Shown: positions 14,138-19,523 of the stretch, piece after piece
How the letters are laid out: the number at the start of each line of letters is the position of its first letter
Numbering within the stretch: the first letter of the stretch is position 1
From: a virus
Length of the DNA: 33,728 nucleotides
Virus record (IMG/VR): IMGVR_UViG_3300030389_001350
Coordinates: 1 to 33,728 of that record
Direction: 5' to 3' (one strand)
Notes under the pieces: generated by a model
The model's input: the letters and a program-made list of their open reading frames with translations, nothing else
The model's database searches: none
Told to the model about the DNA's origin: nothing
Program-made: the position numbers and the translations under genes

Positions 14138-14242
14138 TGTTTTCTTTCTATATATACTTAGTTTTCCACTATGTCTATACCTAAATAACCCTTGATTGTG
14201 CATAACTTTTTTGGTAATACAGCCTATCAACAGAAAGGACTT
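14138..14242. promoter_or_regulatory. Divergent early control region
   Basis: This is a 105-bp AT-rich gap between the leftward exonuclease operon and the rightward Cro-like gene. Two near-repeats, CTATATATACTTAG (14149-14162) and CTATACCTAAAT (14176-14187), could be operator half sites. On the minus strand TAGACA (14177-14172), a 17-bp spacer and TATATA (14154-14149) form a possible leftward promoter, but it would leave almost no leader. The layout parallels the lambda control region. Confidence 0.45.
14192..14220 (+). promoter_or_regulatory. Sigma70-like promoter for the Cro-like operon
   Basis: TTGATT (14192-14197), a 17-bp spacer and TAATAC (14215-14220), with an extended -10 TG one base upstream (14212-14213). 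Transcription would begin near 14227, leaving a short leader that contains the GAAAGGA ribosome binding site of the regulator gene. Spacing and both boxes are close to the bacterial consensus. Confidence 0.5.
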
Positions 14243-14455
14243 ATGAAATTAAAAGACTACATGAAAAAGAATAAGCTCAGTTGCTCAGAGATGGCTAGGC
14301 AATGTGGCATACATAATATCAATCCAGCAACAAATGTATGGCGTTATTCCTGGGGTCAAAGAATACCACGTAAAGAAGAGATGAAGAAGATTTACTTTGG
14401 CACAAACAAACAAGTACAACCCAATGACTTCTATGACTTCGTTGAAAAAAATTAA
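14243..14455 (+). CDS. Cro/CI-type HTH regulator
   Basis: The start at 14243 is chosen because GAAAGGA (14233-14239) lies 3 nt upstream; the longer frame from 14192 would run through the promoter. The 70 residues have a helix-turn-helix near residues 1-45: MKLKDYMKKNKLSCSEMARQ, CGIHNINPATNVWRYSWGQR. The pattern (L.SC.EMA...GI....VWRY..G.R.P) is Cro-like. Being the first rightward gene opposite the recombination operon, it probably represses one or both early promoters. No second (CI-like) repressor is found. Confidence 0.7.
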   Translation: MKLKDYMKKNKLSCSEMARQCGIHNINPATNVWRYSWGQRIPRKEEMKKIYFGTNKQVQPNDFYDFVEKN

Positions 14456-14699
14456 ATACAAAAGAGTTCGTATCACTTGGTATGACATAACTGCTAGTGA
14501 TGAAACATGGATGCACGAAGATAATATAACTAAGACTAAGCTATCGGTCTGTGTTGATGAAGGTTATCTTTATAAGAAAGATAAGAAACACGTTTGGACT
14601 TTCTCAGGTTATTCTGTAACTGAGGATGGTAGCCTTGATGTATCAAACGTCAATGTATTTCCAAGATCAGTAGTCAAAAAAATTGAGGTAATAAAATGA
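14433..14699 (+). CDS. Small hypothetical beta-rich protein
   Basis: This 88-residue protein has KIKYKRVRITWYDITASDET, ITKTKLSVCVDEGYLYKKD and a terminal NVFPRSVVKKIEVIK. The KV.ITWYD....W......GYL......GYS..DG...FPRS.I..I pattern resembles small conserved phage early proteins that I cannot name. The start could be 14424 or 14433, both overlapping the regulator gene. The end overlaps the next start (ATGA). Confidence 0.6.
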   Translation: MTSLKKIKYKRVRITWYDITASDETWMHEDNITKTKLSVCVDEGYLYKKDKKHVWTFSGYSVTEDGSLDVSNVNVFPRSVVKKIEVIK

Positions 14700-14827
14700 A
14701 GATAATTTATATCATATTTACGGCAATGATACTTACCCATTGTAGTGCCATCGAAAAGAAAGTAGATAAATGGTACTGGGATCCAGTTAAGGGTATGTTT
14801 AGAATAACTTTTGGTCAGATAAAGTAA
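14696..14827 (+). CDS. Small lipoprotein-like or signal-anchored protein
   Basis: This 43-residue protein begins MKIIYIIFTAMILTHCSAIE: a basic start and hydrophobic core ending in a Cys at position 16, followed by a charged part, KKVDKWYWDPVKGMFRITFG. The Cys position suggests a lipoprotein, but His at -1 is not canonical for signal peptidase II. It lies in the early rightward operon, coupled to the flanking genes. A cell-envelope role such as superinfection exclusion is conceivable; nothing more can be said. Confidence 0.5.
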   Translation: MKIIYIIFTAMILTHCSAIEKKVDKWYWDPVKGMFRITFGQIK

Positions 14828-15006
14828 TGACCTATATTGGACTATTTGAAGAAGCTGATCTAAATCAAAAGGTAAAACAGTTGAAGAAACTTATTAAAGA
14901 AAAAAACGATTACATAAAATTACAAGATAAAGAAATAGATACACTGAAAGGACAGATTGATCTTAAAGATTTAGAGATTGAGATGTTGAAAAAGAAGAAT
15001 GGCTAG
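14827..15006 (+). CDS. Small coiled-coil protein
   Basis: This is 59 residues, almost wholly one predicted helix: KVKQLKKLIKEKNDYIKL, QDKEIDTLKGQIDLKDLE, IEMLKKKNG. Hydrophobic residues recur every 3-4 positions, as in a coiled coil. The ATG overlaps the upstream stop (TAATG) and the 3' end overlaps the next gene by 8 nt. Function unknown; dimerisation is likely. Confidence 0.55.
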   Translation: MTYIGLFEEADLNQKVKQLKKLIKEKNDYIKLQDKEIDTLKGQIDLKDLEIEMLKKKNG

Positions 15007-15391
15007 ATACTGGTACTCTAATTTAAAACAGAACGAGTACAGCAAATGGCATAGGCAATACGAAGGCATAGCCATGATTGATGTAGATGGTATTGAAGTT
15101 TGTCCTCAATGTTATGAACCACTAGCAATAAAAGAAACTTGTAAAGAAATGGGTCAAAAATACAAAGCTACAACGCTAGTAAAGACCCTCTCAGACCGCC
15201 TTAGAGTACCCGCATTTTTGATTTTCACCCAAGACATAGGTCAGGGTAGCCTAGCTTTCAGGATCAAGCGTCTGCACGTTCCTGGAGCTGATTTTGAATT
15301 GATGAATGAGGATGAATGGGTGCGTGAGCTATACGAATTACAAGAGGATCATAAGGACTGTTGCAAATATGCAACACCATACAACATATAG
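14999..15391 (+). CDS. Conserved phage early protein with CxxC motif
   Basis: This 130-residue protein has IAMIDVDGIEVCPQCYEPLA (24-43) with C35-x2-C38, then KATTLVKTLSDRLRVPAFLI, and a C-terminal CC near residues 123-124. The D.D.IE.C..C..PLA..E....G...KATT....LA.R..VPAFL layout is one I associate with phage early-region proteins near replication genes, with nuclease-like or metal-binding folds, but I cannot name a family with confidence. It is coupled to the coiled-coil gene upstream. Confidence 0.6.
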   Translation: MARYWYSNLKQNEYSKWHRQYEGIAMIDVDGIEVCPQCYEPLAIKETCKEMGQKYKATTLVKTLSDRLRVPAFLIFTQDIGQGSLAFRIKRLHVPGADFELMNEDEWVRELYELQEDHKDCCKYATPYNI

Positions 15392-15394
15392 TTT

Positions 15395-16108
15395 ATGGAA
15401 CGCAAGTACACACCACATATACGCTTACCCTTTTCCATCTTTGCCAATCCTAAATATAAACAAATTCCTGACACATTTAAGCCACATTGTTTAGTGCTGT
15501 TAGTATGCTTACTAAAGTTTGTTAATGCTAAAAATGGTAGGTGTTATCCTAGACGTGAGACTATATCTAGTATGTCAGGCTTATCCCATAGCACACTATA
15601 TAGAGCCACAATACATTTAAAAAAGGCTAAGATTATACAGATTAAGAGATTACCTTCAACACTTTTATACACAATAGACCCTGATTTTATCTATGGTGTT
15701 CGGTCTAATAGAAAAGTGTTCGGTCAGGGAGACGTATCTGTTCTGTCTGATGGATTGCTATATAATAGAACTAACACTATAGAACTATCTTATATAACTA
15801 AAATAGTAAAAAGAGTAGTAGAAGATGGAGGTGATCAATCTAAAATAATTAGTACTCTAGCTACCCTACCTGCCGATACTTTAAGAAAAGCCATTAAAGA
15901 GAAAGACAATATATTCTATGCGAAGTTGGCATTAGAAGAAAATTTAAGAATGAATACGAAGCTCGTGGATATACCTAAAACTATTGTTGATAACGTAAGA
16001 AAGAAAACTAATTACTTCTATAAAAAGAAGGTCTATGAAAATAAAGTAAAAGATGGTCGGAAAGCCAAGACAAAAAGTTTTCTGTCAAGGAATAACAAAG
16101 ACTCATAA
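15395..16108 (+). CDS. HTH replication-initiation-type protein
   Basis: This 237-residue protein has an N-terminal winged-helix domain (about 10-90): HIRLPFSIFANPKYKQIP, CYPRRETISSMSGLSHSTLY, RATIHLKKAKIIQIKR. This is the HTH_36-type pattern (cYPs...lA...g.s..Tv.r....L...gli...r) of phage replication proteins such as lambda O-like and DnaD-like initiators. The C-terminal half is helical and Lys-rich, ending in a basic tail. With no phage helicase or polymerase visible, it may load the host replisome at a phage origin, or act as a transcription factor. There is no clear ribosome binding site. Confidence 0.65.
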   Translation: MERKYTPHIRLPFSIFANPKYKQIPDTFKPHCLVLLVCLLKFVNAKNGRCYPRRETISSMSGLSHSTLYRATIHLKKAKIIQIKRLPSTLLYTIDPDFIYGVRSNRKVFGQGDVSVLSDGLLYNRTNTIELSYITKIVKRVVEDGGDQSKIISTLATLPADTLRKAIKEKDNIFYAKLALEENLRMNTKLVDIPKTIVDNVRKKTNYFYKKKVYENKVKDGRKAKTKSFLSRNNKDS

Positions 16109-16463
16109 ACGTCCTTGTCAGATGAAGGGTTATCCCCTTGCTAATGGAACATATAAGTGTAAGTATCATGGGTTCAATAATATATTAGGTTTTAGGAAAC
16201 CAAACTACAATGACGAAACAAGGATCAGACAGCTCAAAGGACTATACCAATTCAGAAACAAAACCCATGAAGAAGTCAGTCAATACTACTACAACAAAGT
16301 CAAACCAAGAATTAGAAATAATGAAAAGTCTAGGTACTATCGAAAGCAATCTTATCGAAGGCTTAACCTTAACAGAAATATTAAAGGACAAGAAGCTCAA
16401 CCCCTCACGTATCAGCTTGATGAAGTTCTACGCTATCTTAAAAAAAAATCCCGACTTAAATAG
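16053..16463 (+). CDS. Cys/His phage protein upstream of small terminase
   Basis: This 136-residue protein has C11, C22, C36 and H39-G in the arrangement C.....T...C...G.....Y.CKYHG, the pattern of small phage proteins near terminase genes (HGG-type, probably zinc-binding). It continues with KPNYNDETRIRQLKGLYQFR and a KVKPR..N.EKSRYYRKQSY block that I also associate with the family, so the frame appears real well into the overlap. It starts within the HTH gene (56 nt) and overlaps the small terminase frame by 254 nt. Confidence 0.65.
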   Translation: MVGKPRQKVFCQGITKTHKRPCQMKGYPLANGTYKCKYHGFNNILGFRKPNYNDETRIRQLKGLYQFRNKTHEEVSQYYYNKVKPRIRNNEKSRYYRKQSYRRLNLNRNIKGQEAQPLTYQLDEVLRYLKKKSRLK

Positions 16464-16743
16464 TAGGGTATCAGAAGCTAGAAAGATAGGTATTCAAACT
16501 TTGATTGATAAGCTACTCCAAGTCTTTAATCATCAAGAAGTAGAGAACCCAAATCAAATCTTATGGATAAGAGAAAAGACTAGGTTCATTCAGTATCTTG
16601 CTGGTAAGCTCACAGATTTATATTCAGATAACAAACCTATAAAACAGAATATAGATCAACGTATGACTATAACGTGGGAAGATACCCCTGATCTTATTGA
16701 TGTAGGAGCAACTGATGTTACCCCTACACCACCAAAGGATTAG
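16210..16743 (+). CDS. Putative terminase small subunit
   Basis: The longest frame gives 177 residues; other starts are 16267 and 16321. The coherent part begins at about residue 34 (ELEIMKSLGTIESNLIEGLT) and has an HTH-like section (LTEILKDKKLNPSRISLMKF), YAILKKNPDLNSRVSEARKIG and a helical C-terminal half with a disordered Thr/Pro tail. A helical DNA-binding part with the L...R..EARE.....L.D.. pattern is typical of small terminases that recognise packaging sites. The large subunit lies 2.8 kb away behind a leftward gene block, which is unusual. The stop overlaps that of the opposing gene. Confidence 0.65.
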   Translation: MTKQGSDSSKDYTNSETKPMKKSVNTTTTKSNQELEIMKSLGTIESNLIEGLTLTEILKDKKLNPSRISLMKFYAILKKNPDLNSRVSEARKIGIQTLIDKLLQVFNHQEVENPNQILWIREKTRFIQYLAGKLTDLYSDNKPIKQNIDQRMTITWEDTPDLIDVGATDVTPTPPKD

Positions 16744-16922
16744 GTTGATCTTTTAATCATAACATCAACACCAATGTTATGTAATAATTCGTCTTTAAAT
16801 TCCTTGATAGATTTTCTTAATTGTTTTTCATCTTTTATGTGATCCAATTCGTGAACACGATCAGCAACATAAAAAATACATATTCTATCGTCAGGCTTGT
16901 ATTCTTGTTTTTTCTTTTTCAT
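16740..16922 (-). CDS. Small hypothetical protein
   Basis: This is 60 residues: MKKKKQEYKPDDRICIFYVA, then DRVHELDHIKDEKQLRKSIK and DELLHNIGVDVMIKRST. It is the last gene of the leftward block, and its stop shares bases with the small terminase stop (convergent). It overlaps the previous gene by 32 nt. No family is recognised, though it looks like a compact alpha/beta protein. Confidence 0.45.
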   Translation of the reverse strand: MKKKKQEYKPDDRICIFYVADRVHELDHIKDEKQLRKSIKEFKDELLHNIGVDVMIKRST

Positions 16923-17061
16923 TTGCTTCCCTTCTTTTGTTTTTATAATGAGTATATATCACACCTTGTACACTCAATATATTTAGTATTGTTAGCTTAG
17001 CTAACTCTTCTAAATTCTTAGTCCCAACCTTTTGAACGTCTGTATTTTTTCCAATAGTCAT
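16891..17061 (-). CDS. Small basic hypothetical protein
   Basis: The start at 17061 gives 56 residues: MTIGKNTDVQKVGTKNLEEL, AKLTILNILSVQGVIYTHY and a charged Lys/Arg/Glu tail. The alternative start 17106 would overlap the membrane-protein gene almost completely. It is supported mainly by its place in the chain of overlapping leftward genes. Confidence 0.4.
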   Translation of the reverse strand: MTIGKNTDVQKVGTKNLEELAKLTILNILSVQGVIYTHYKNKRREANEKEKTRIQA

Positions 17062-17146
17062 TTTTCTTTTTATCCTTCCATAACTGCCAACCCATGACAA
17101 CAACAAAAGTAATTATTAATAATATTAATTGCTTCTCGCTACTCAT
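17018..17146 (-). CDS. Single-span small membrane protein
   Basis: This 42-residue protein begins MSSEKQ and has the transmembrane segment LILLIITFVVVMGWQLW (about 7-23), followed by the basic tail KDKKKNDYWKKYRRSKGWD. The positive-inside rule predicts a cytoplasmic C-terminus. It overlaps both neighbours (8 nt and 44 nt). A hydrophobic run followed by a basic tail is unlikely to arise by chance in this operon context. Function unknown. Confidence 0.5.
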   Translation of the reverse strand: MSSEKQLILLIITFVVVMGWQLWKDKKKNDYWKKYRRSKGWD

Positions 17147-17315
17147 CTAATACCTTAACCTTTCTATAAGCCACAACTTTAAAATCATAACCTATTGTAT
17201 CGTCATCTGATTGTAATTTTAATTTATCTTTCCAATCAATTAAAGGGTTACCTTTACAATCATAGTCTACACCAATAAAAGCAGGTTGTTTAAAGTTTAT
17301 CCATTTACTACTCAT
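17139..17315 (-). CDS. Small hypothetical protein
   Basis: The start at 17315 is selected from three adjacent ATGs because AGGAGG (17327-17322) lies 6 nt upstream. The 58 residues have MSSKWINFKQPAFIGVDYDC and DDTIGYDFKVVAYRKVKVLD, a beta-rich pattern. No family is recognised. The strong ribosome binding site supports expression. Confidence 0.5.
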   Translation of the reverse strand: MSSKWINFKQPAFIGVDYDCKGNPLIDWKDKLKLQSDDDTIGYDFKVVAYRKVKVLDE

Positions 17316-17478
17316 CATCATCCTCCTTAGGTTCCCACCAAAAAACAATTCCATCTTCAATGTCATGGTCAGCTTTATCTAAATCTTCTTTTTTATAAGT
17401 ATCTAAATAACCCCAATTAGTATGTCCGTAATACTCTAAACAATACTCATCTATTTTTTCTGATAAGTCTTGTGCCAT
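17308..17478 (-). CDS. Small acidic hypothetical protein
   Basis: This 56-residue acidic protein (MAQDLSEKIDEYCLEYYGHT, DKADHDIEDGIVFWWEPKED) is the only clearly acidic member among its mostly basic neighbours. The ATG overlaps the upstream stop (TAATG), and its end contains the strong ribosome binding site of the next gene. Its acidic, DNA-mimic-like composition is noteworthy, but no function can be assigned. Confidence 0.5.
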   Translation of the reverse strand: MAQDLSEKIDEYCLEYYGHTNWGYLDTYKKEDLDKADHDIEDGIVFWWEPKEDDDE

Positions 17479-17693
17479 TATTTTTCTCCTTTCTGTTTTT
17501 TATTATAATAATGTTCATACCCTTGATAATCTTCTATAATCTTACCAGTATCAACATCTTCTCTGTACACTTCCATATATTTACAATCAAAACATTCAAA
17601 GATTGACCCCTCTTCGCTGTCTTTAAATGTCTCATAACAAGCATTATTACTCTTACACTTATTACAATTCCAATCTTGTACAAAGCTACTCAT
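17478..17693 (-). CDS. Small zinc-ribbon-like protein
   Basis: This 71-residue protein has C10-x2-C13 and C34-x2-C37 (WNCNKCKSN... IFECFDCKYME), the spacing of a zinc ribbon, with a further C19. The C-terminal part is acidic then basic (DYQGYEHYYNKKQKGEK). It could bind RNA polymerase or nucleic acid as small phage zinc ribbons do, but that is inference. It is coupled to both neighbours (TAATG and ATGA). The opposite-strand frame 17627-17818 is a shadow. Confidence 0.55.
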   Translation of the reverse strand: MSSFVQDWNCNKCKSNNACYETFKDSEEGSIFECFDCKYMEVYREDVDTGKIIEDYQGYEHYYNKKQKGEK

Positions 17694-17866
17694 TTTTTAT
17701 TCTCCTCTATTTCAATCAAATATTTATTATCTACATCATACATTTGTTCAGCTATAAAAGTATGATCTCCGTCATATTCATAAAATCTTTGATTACCTTT
17801 TTTATCTTCTTTAAATAAGATAACTCTCCATATTTTAGTTTCTAACTTATCCCACTTATTATTCAT
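17690..17866 (-). CDS. Small hypothetical protein
   Basis: This is 58 residues: MNNKWDKLETKIWRVILFKE, DKKGNQRFYEYDGDHTFIAE, QMYDVDNKYLIEIEENKK. The regular alternation suggests a small beta-rich fold. Both ends overlap the neighbouring genes by 4 nt (ATGA), which strongly suggests it belongs to the operon. No family is recognised. Confidence 0.5.
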   Translation of the reverse strand: MNNKWDKLETKIWRVILFKEDKKGNQRFYEYDGDHTFIAEQMYDVDNKYLIEIEENKK

Positions 17867-18048
17867 TTGTCCCCCTTTTCTTTATTGTTTTTCTCATCTA
17901 TGAACTTCATAACGTGTGAACCTAGACGTATGCTGTACTTAAATGGATTCATAGCTGACCAATTATCTTGCGGGTCGTTGTTAGATAGATCAACTCCATT
18001 CTTCTTTTTAACGTAGTCAATGAACCATTGAGATAGTTTATTTTTCAT
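17863..18048 (-). CDS. Small hypothetical protein
   Basis: This 61-residue protein has KLSQWFIDYVKKKNGVDLS, NPFKYSIRLGSHVMKFIDE and a Lys-rich tail. A good ribosome binding site (AGGGGTAAG) is directly upstream. It overlaps its neighbours by 4 nt at each end. It appears helical. Function unknown. Confidence 0.5.
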   Translation of the reverse strand: MKNKLSQWFIDYVKKKNGVDLSNNDPQDNWSAMNPFKYSIRLGSHVMKFIDEKNNKEKGDK

Positions 18049-18350
18049 CTTACCCCTTTTTTTGTTGCTTGTTCATTAGGAAAAAGATAGTAATGTTTTT
18101 CTTTTGGATAAAACTTTTTTAAATAGCTATTAATTAATTTTTCCCAATGCTTGTTTAAATGCTCGTCTTCATCCTCGTATGGTATTTCACTTGCGAACTC
18201 AATCAACTCATAAAATAAATTTAAATCTATTTTTGTGTCTTTTCTTTTTACTGCTTGTTTTATTGCAGTTTCAACATCTCCATACATAAAATCAAGCGGA
18301 TATAAGCTCTCATCACCATATTCCTCATACATTTTAATTGCTTCTTTCAT
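18045..18350 (-). CDS. Small acidic hypothetical protein
   Basis: This 101-residue, mostly helical, acidic protein has MKEAIKMYEEYGDESLYPLD, FMYGDVETAIKQAVKRKD, LFYELIEFASEIPYEDEDEH and a basic end. A strong ribosome binding site (GGGGG, 5 nt before the ATG) supports the start. It is probably the first gene of the chain running to 16740, transcribed from the promoter-like sequence just upstream. Confidence 0.55.
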   Translation of the reverse strand: MKEAIKMYEEYGDESLYPLDFMYGDVETAIKQAVKRKDTKIDLNLFYELIEFASEIPYEDEDEHLNKHWEKLINSYLKKFYPKEKHYYLFPNEQATKKGVR

Positions 18351-18370
18351 TGTTTCCCCCTTGTTAAGTT

Positions 18371-18399
18371 TATATTAACCATTTTGGTGTTATAGTCAA
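18371..18399 (-). promoter_or_regulatory. Leftward promoter with embedded dyad
   Basis: On the minus strand TTGACT (18399-18394) is followed after 16-17 nt by TAATAT/AATATA (18377-18371). The dyad-like ACCAAAATGGT (plus-strand ACCATTTTGGT, 18378-18388) lies inside the spacer. A closely similar block occurs upstream of the next leftward gene at 18708-18738. A repressor bound there would block polymerase. The promoter is only moderately close to consensus. Confidence 0.4.
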
Positions 18400-18686
18400 T
18401 ACTCATATTTAGTTTCAGGTTTATTTAAATTAGCTAGGCTATATTCACCTGATCTAATTTTTTCCTCCGTTTTCTTTTTGTTTTCTTCTAAAAATATATT
18501 TCTATATTTTCCCGTAGTAACGCTATAATTCCAAAACTTTTGATCTAAAGTGATGTTATTAGCATTATCAATCTTAGCTATAACAGAGTTATAACTTTGG
18601 AAATATCTACTGCCATCATCATTATAAATGATAAATTGATTTGCAATTTTATTTCCCTTACTTGATGTCATGTTTGTTACTTTCAT
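18396..18686 (-). CDS. DUF8033-like conserved phage protein
   Basis: This 96-residue protein has MKVTNMTSSKGNKIANQFII, FQSYNSVIAKIDN, LDQKFWNYSVTTGKYRN and IRSGEYSLANLN. The VTNMTS..GN..ANQF.I......FQSYNS.IA......LD...W.YS.TT.KYRN.FL pattern is one I recognise from many phages and prophages (DUF8033-type). Its function is unknown. AAGGAA serves as ribosome binding site. It is the first gene after the dyad-bearing control region. Confidence 0.65.
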   Translation of the reverse strand: MKVTNMTSSKGNKIANQFIIYNDDGSRYFQSYNSVIAKIDNANNITLDQKFWNYSVTTGKYRNIFLEENKKKTEEKIRSGEYSLANLNKPETKYEY

Positions 18687-18707
18687 TGTTTTTTCCTTTG
18701 TTAGTTG

Positions 18708-18738
18708 TTTATGTATTTACCATAATGGTTATAGTATT
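18708..18738 (-). promoter_or_regulatory. Second leftward promoter/operator-like block
   Basis: The perfect 5-bp dyad ACCAT-A-ATGGT (18719-18729) is flanked on the -35 side (minus strand) by AATACT (18738-18733) and on the other side by TACATA (18715-18710). The arrangement copies that at 18371-18399, sharing ACTATA next to the dyad. The -35 and -10 boxes are poor, so this promoter may be weak or activated. Confidence 0.35.
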
Positions 18739-18783
18739 AGAAGTAAATATATACAGTGATCAAAATGGGTCAAGATATTAGTG

Positions 18784-18817
18784 TGATATAAATGCAACAC
18801 GTGGTATTTATGCAACA
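18784..18817 (+). promoter_or_regulatory. Extended -10 element with direct-repeat operator
   Basis: TG-A-TATAAA (18784-18792) is an extended -10 element; no -35 box is seen. The expected start of transcription, near 18799, lies between two direct copies of ATGCAACA (18792-18799 and 18810-18817), the second ending on the A of the ATG of the next gene. A third copy is inverted at 19174-19182. This looks like autoregulation by a protein binding the repeats. Confidence 0.4.
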
Positions 18818-19002
18818 TGAAGTTTATTTATAATATTAAAGATGAGCAAGGCAACCAAGAAACATTACAAGCCATGTCTTATAAAAAGTTATTGAAACAA
18901 TTAAACAACAAATACAAAGAAGGCGAAGTCATACAAGTTAAATACAAGAATAAAAAAAACCATGACTTGTTAAAGTATATTAAGATTGAGAAGGTTGAAT
19001 AG
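18817..19002 (+). CDS. Small basic hypothetical protein
   Basis: This is 61 residues, Lys-rich: MKFIYNIKDEQGNQETLQAM, SYKKLLKQLNNKYKEGEVIQ, VKYKNKKNHDLLKYIKIEKV. It looks like a small alpha/beta fold. The ATG follows directly after the ATGCAACA repeats, and no Shine-Dalgarno sequence is seen. It stands alone on the plus strand between the leftward block and the terminase region. No family is recognised; an autoregulatory role is an inference from the repeats. Confidence 0.5.
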   Translation: MKFIYNIKDEQGNQETLQAMSYKKLLKQLNNKYKEGEVIQVKYKNKKNHDLLKYIKIEKVE

Positions 19003-19231
19003 TTGCAATTCTTATCATCAGCGCCACGCCACAATCTTACGTGATATGAGCAACGGACACAATTAGAACACAATCTATCGCCATAGCGGTAGGGTGATAA
19101 TAAAGAATTATCAGATAGTTATTGATAGTCATTAATTATCGTTAGTAATATTGTCATAGTGTTGCCATATTTTATGTTGCATACCCCCCATATACCCAAC
19201 AATGTGACCGCATTATATTATATATATATAC
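19003..19231. other. Non-coding stretch with inverted repeats
   Basis: I see no convincing gene here. It holds CTATCGC-CATA-GCGGTAG (19075-19092, 7 bp with one G-U pair on the plus strand), then the perfect inverted repeat TGATAAT-AAAGA-ATTATCA (19095-19113), two near direct repeats GATAGTTATT/GATAGTCATT (19114-19133), an inverted copy of ATGCAACAT (19174-19182) and an alternating TA run ending just before 19231. It might serve as origin, packaging site or promoter region for the terminase operon. Confidence 0.5.
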
Positions 19232-19306
19232 ATGGGACTCGAGGACACCCTTACAGAGACAGCCACTTATTCACCTTGGCAGACCATCCTTTCATTATCA
19301 GAATAA
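19232..19306 (+). CDS. 24-residue micro-ORF, relatively GC-rich
   Basis: The frame starts MGLEDTLTETATYSPW and ends TILSLSE. The first 60 nt are about half G+C (32 of 60 by count), unlike the rest of the window. The composition is protein-like, with few rare patterns. There is no Shine-Dalgarno sequence; an alternating TA run lies directly upstream. It could be a genuine micro-protein or a relic fused in other phages to the next ORF, which lies in a different frame. Confidence 0.35.
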   Translation: MGLEDTLTETATYSPWQTILSLSE

Positions 19307-19325
19307 TTACTATATGTAGTATTAT

Positions 19326-19517
19326 ATGTGGAATTACATACAAGATGATTTAGACTCAATAGTTTACATTGATCCAAAGAAACACACTTTGGTCATAAAG
19401 ATATTTGGCTTTCATAATAACGAATCAGCTGAACTTTATGCTAATTATGCTATGAGCCTAATGAATTTTGAATATGGTAGCTTAGGTCAAGATATGCCTA
19501 GTAAACTAATCCACTAA
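19326..19517 (+). CDS. Small acidic protein upstream of large terminase
   Basis: This 63-residue protein has MWNYIQDDLDSIVYIDPKKH, TLVIKIFGFHNNESAELYAN and YAMSLMNFEYGSLGQ. The regular beta-beta-alpha-like pattern and the position 6 nt before the large terminase make it a credible gene. No Shine-Dalgarno sequence is seen before the ATG. I recall similar small proteins before marine phage terminases but cannot name the family. Confidence 0.55.
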   Translation: MWNYIQDDLDSIVYIDPKKHTLVIKIFGFHNNESAELYANYAMSLMNFEYGSLGQDMPSKLIH

Positions 19518-19523
19518 AAGATT

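Noticed and set aside
17627-17818. Plus-strand frame rich in Ile, Phe, Tyr and Ser
   Set aside because: It is antisense to two overlapping leftward genes, one with a zinc-ribbon pattern, and its composition reflects Lys/Glu codons read backwards.
19266-19274. TTATTCACC, close to a DnaA box
   Set aside because: One mismatch, single copy, and it lies inside the 24-residue ORF; it is not enough to call an origin.
19159-19353. Plus-strand frame of 64 codons in the pre-terminase region
   Set aside because: It crosses the alternating TA run and overlaps two better frames; the protein has no coherent pattern and no ribosome binding site.
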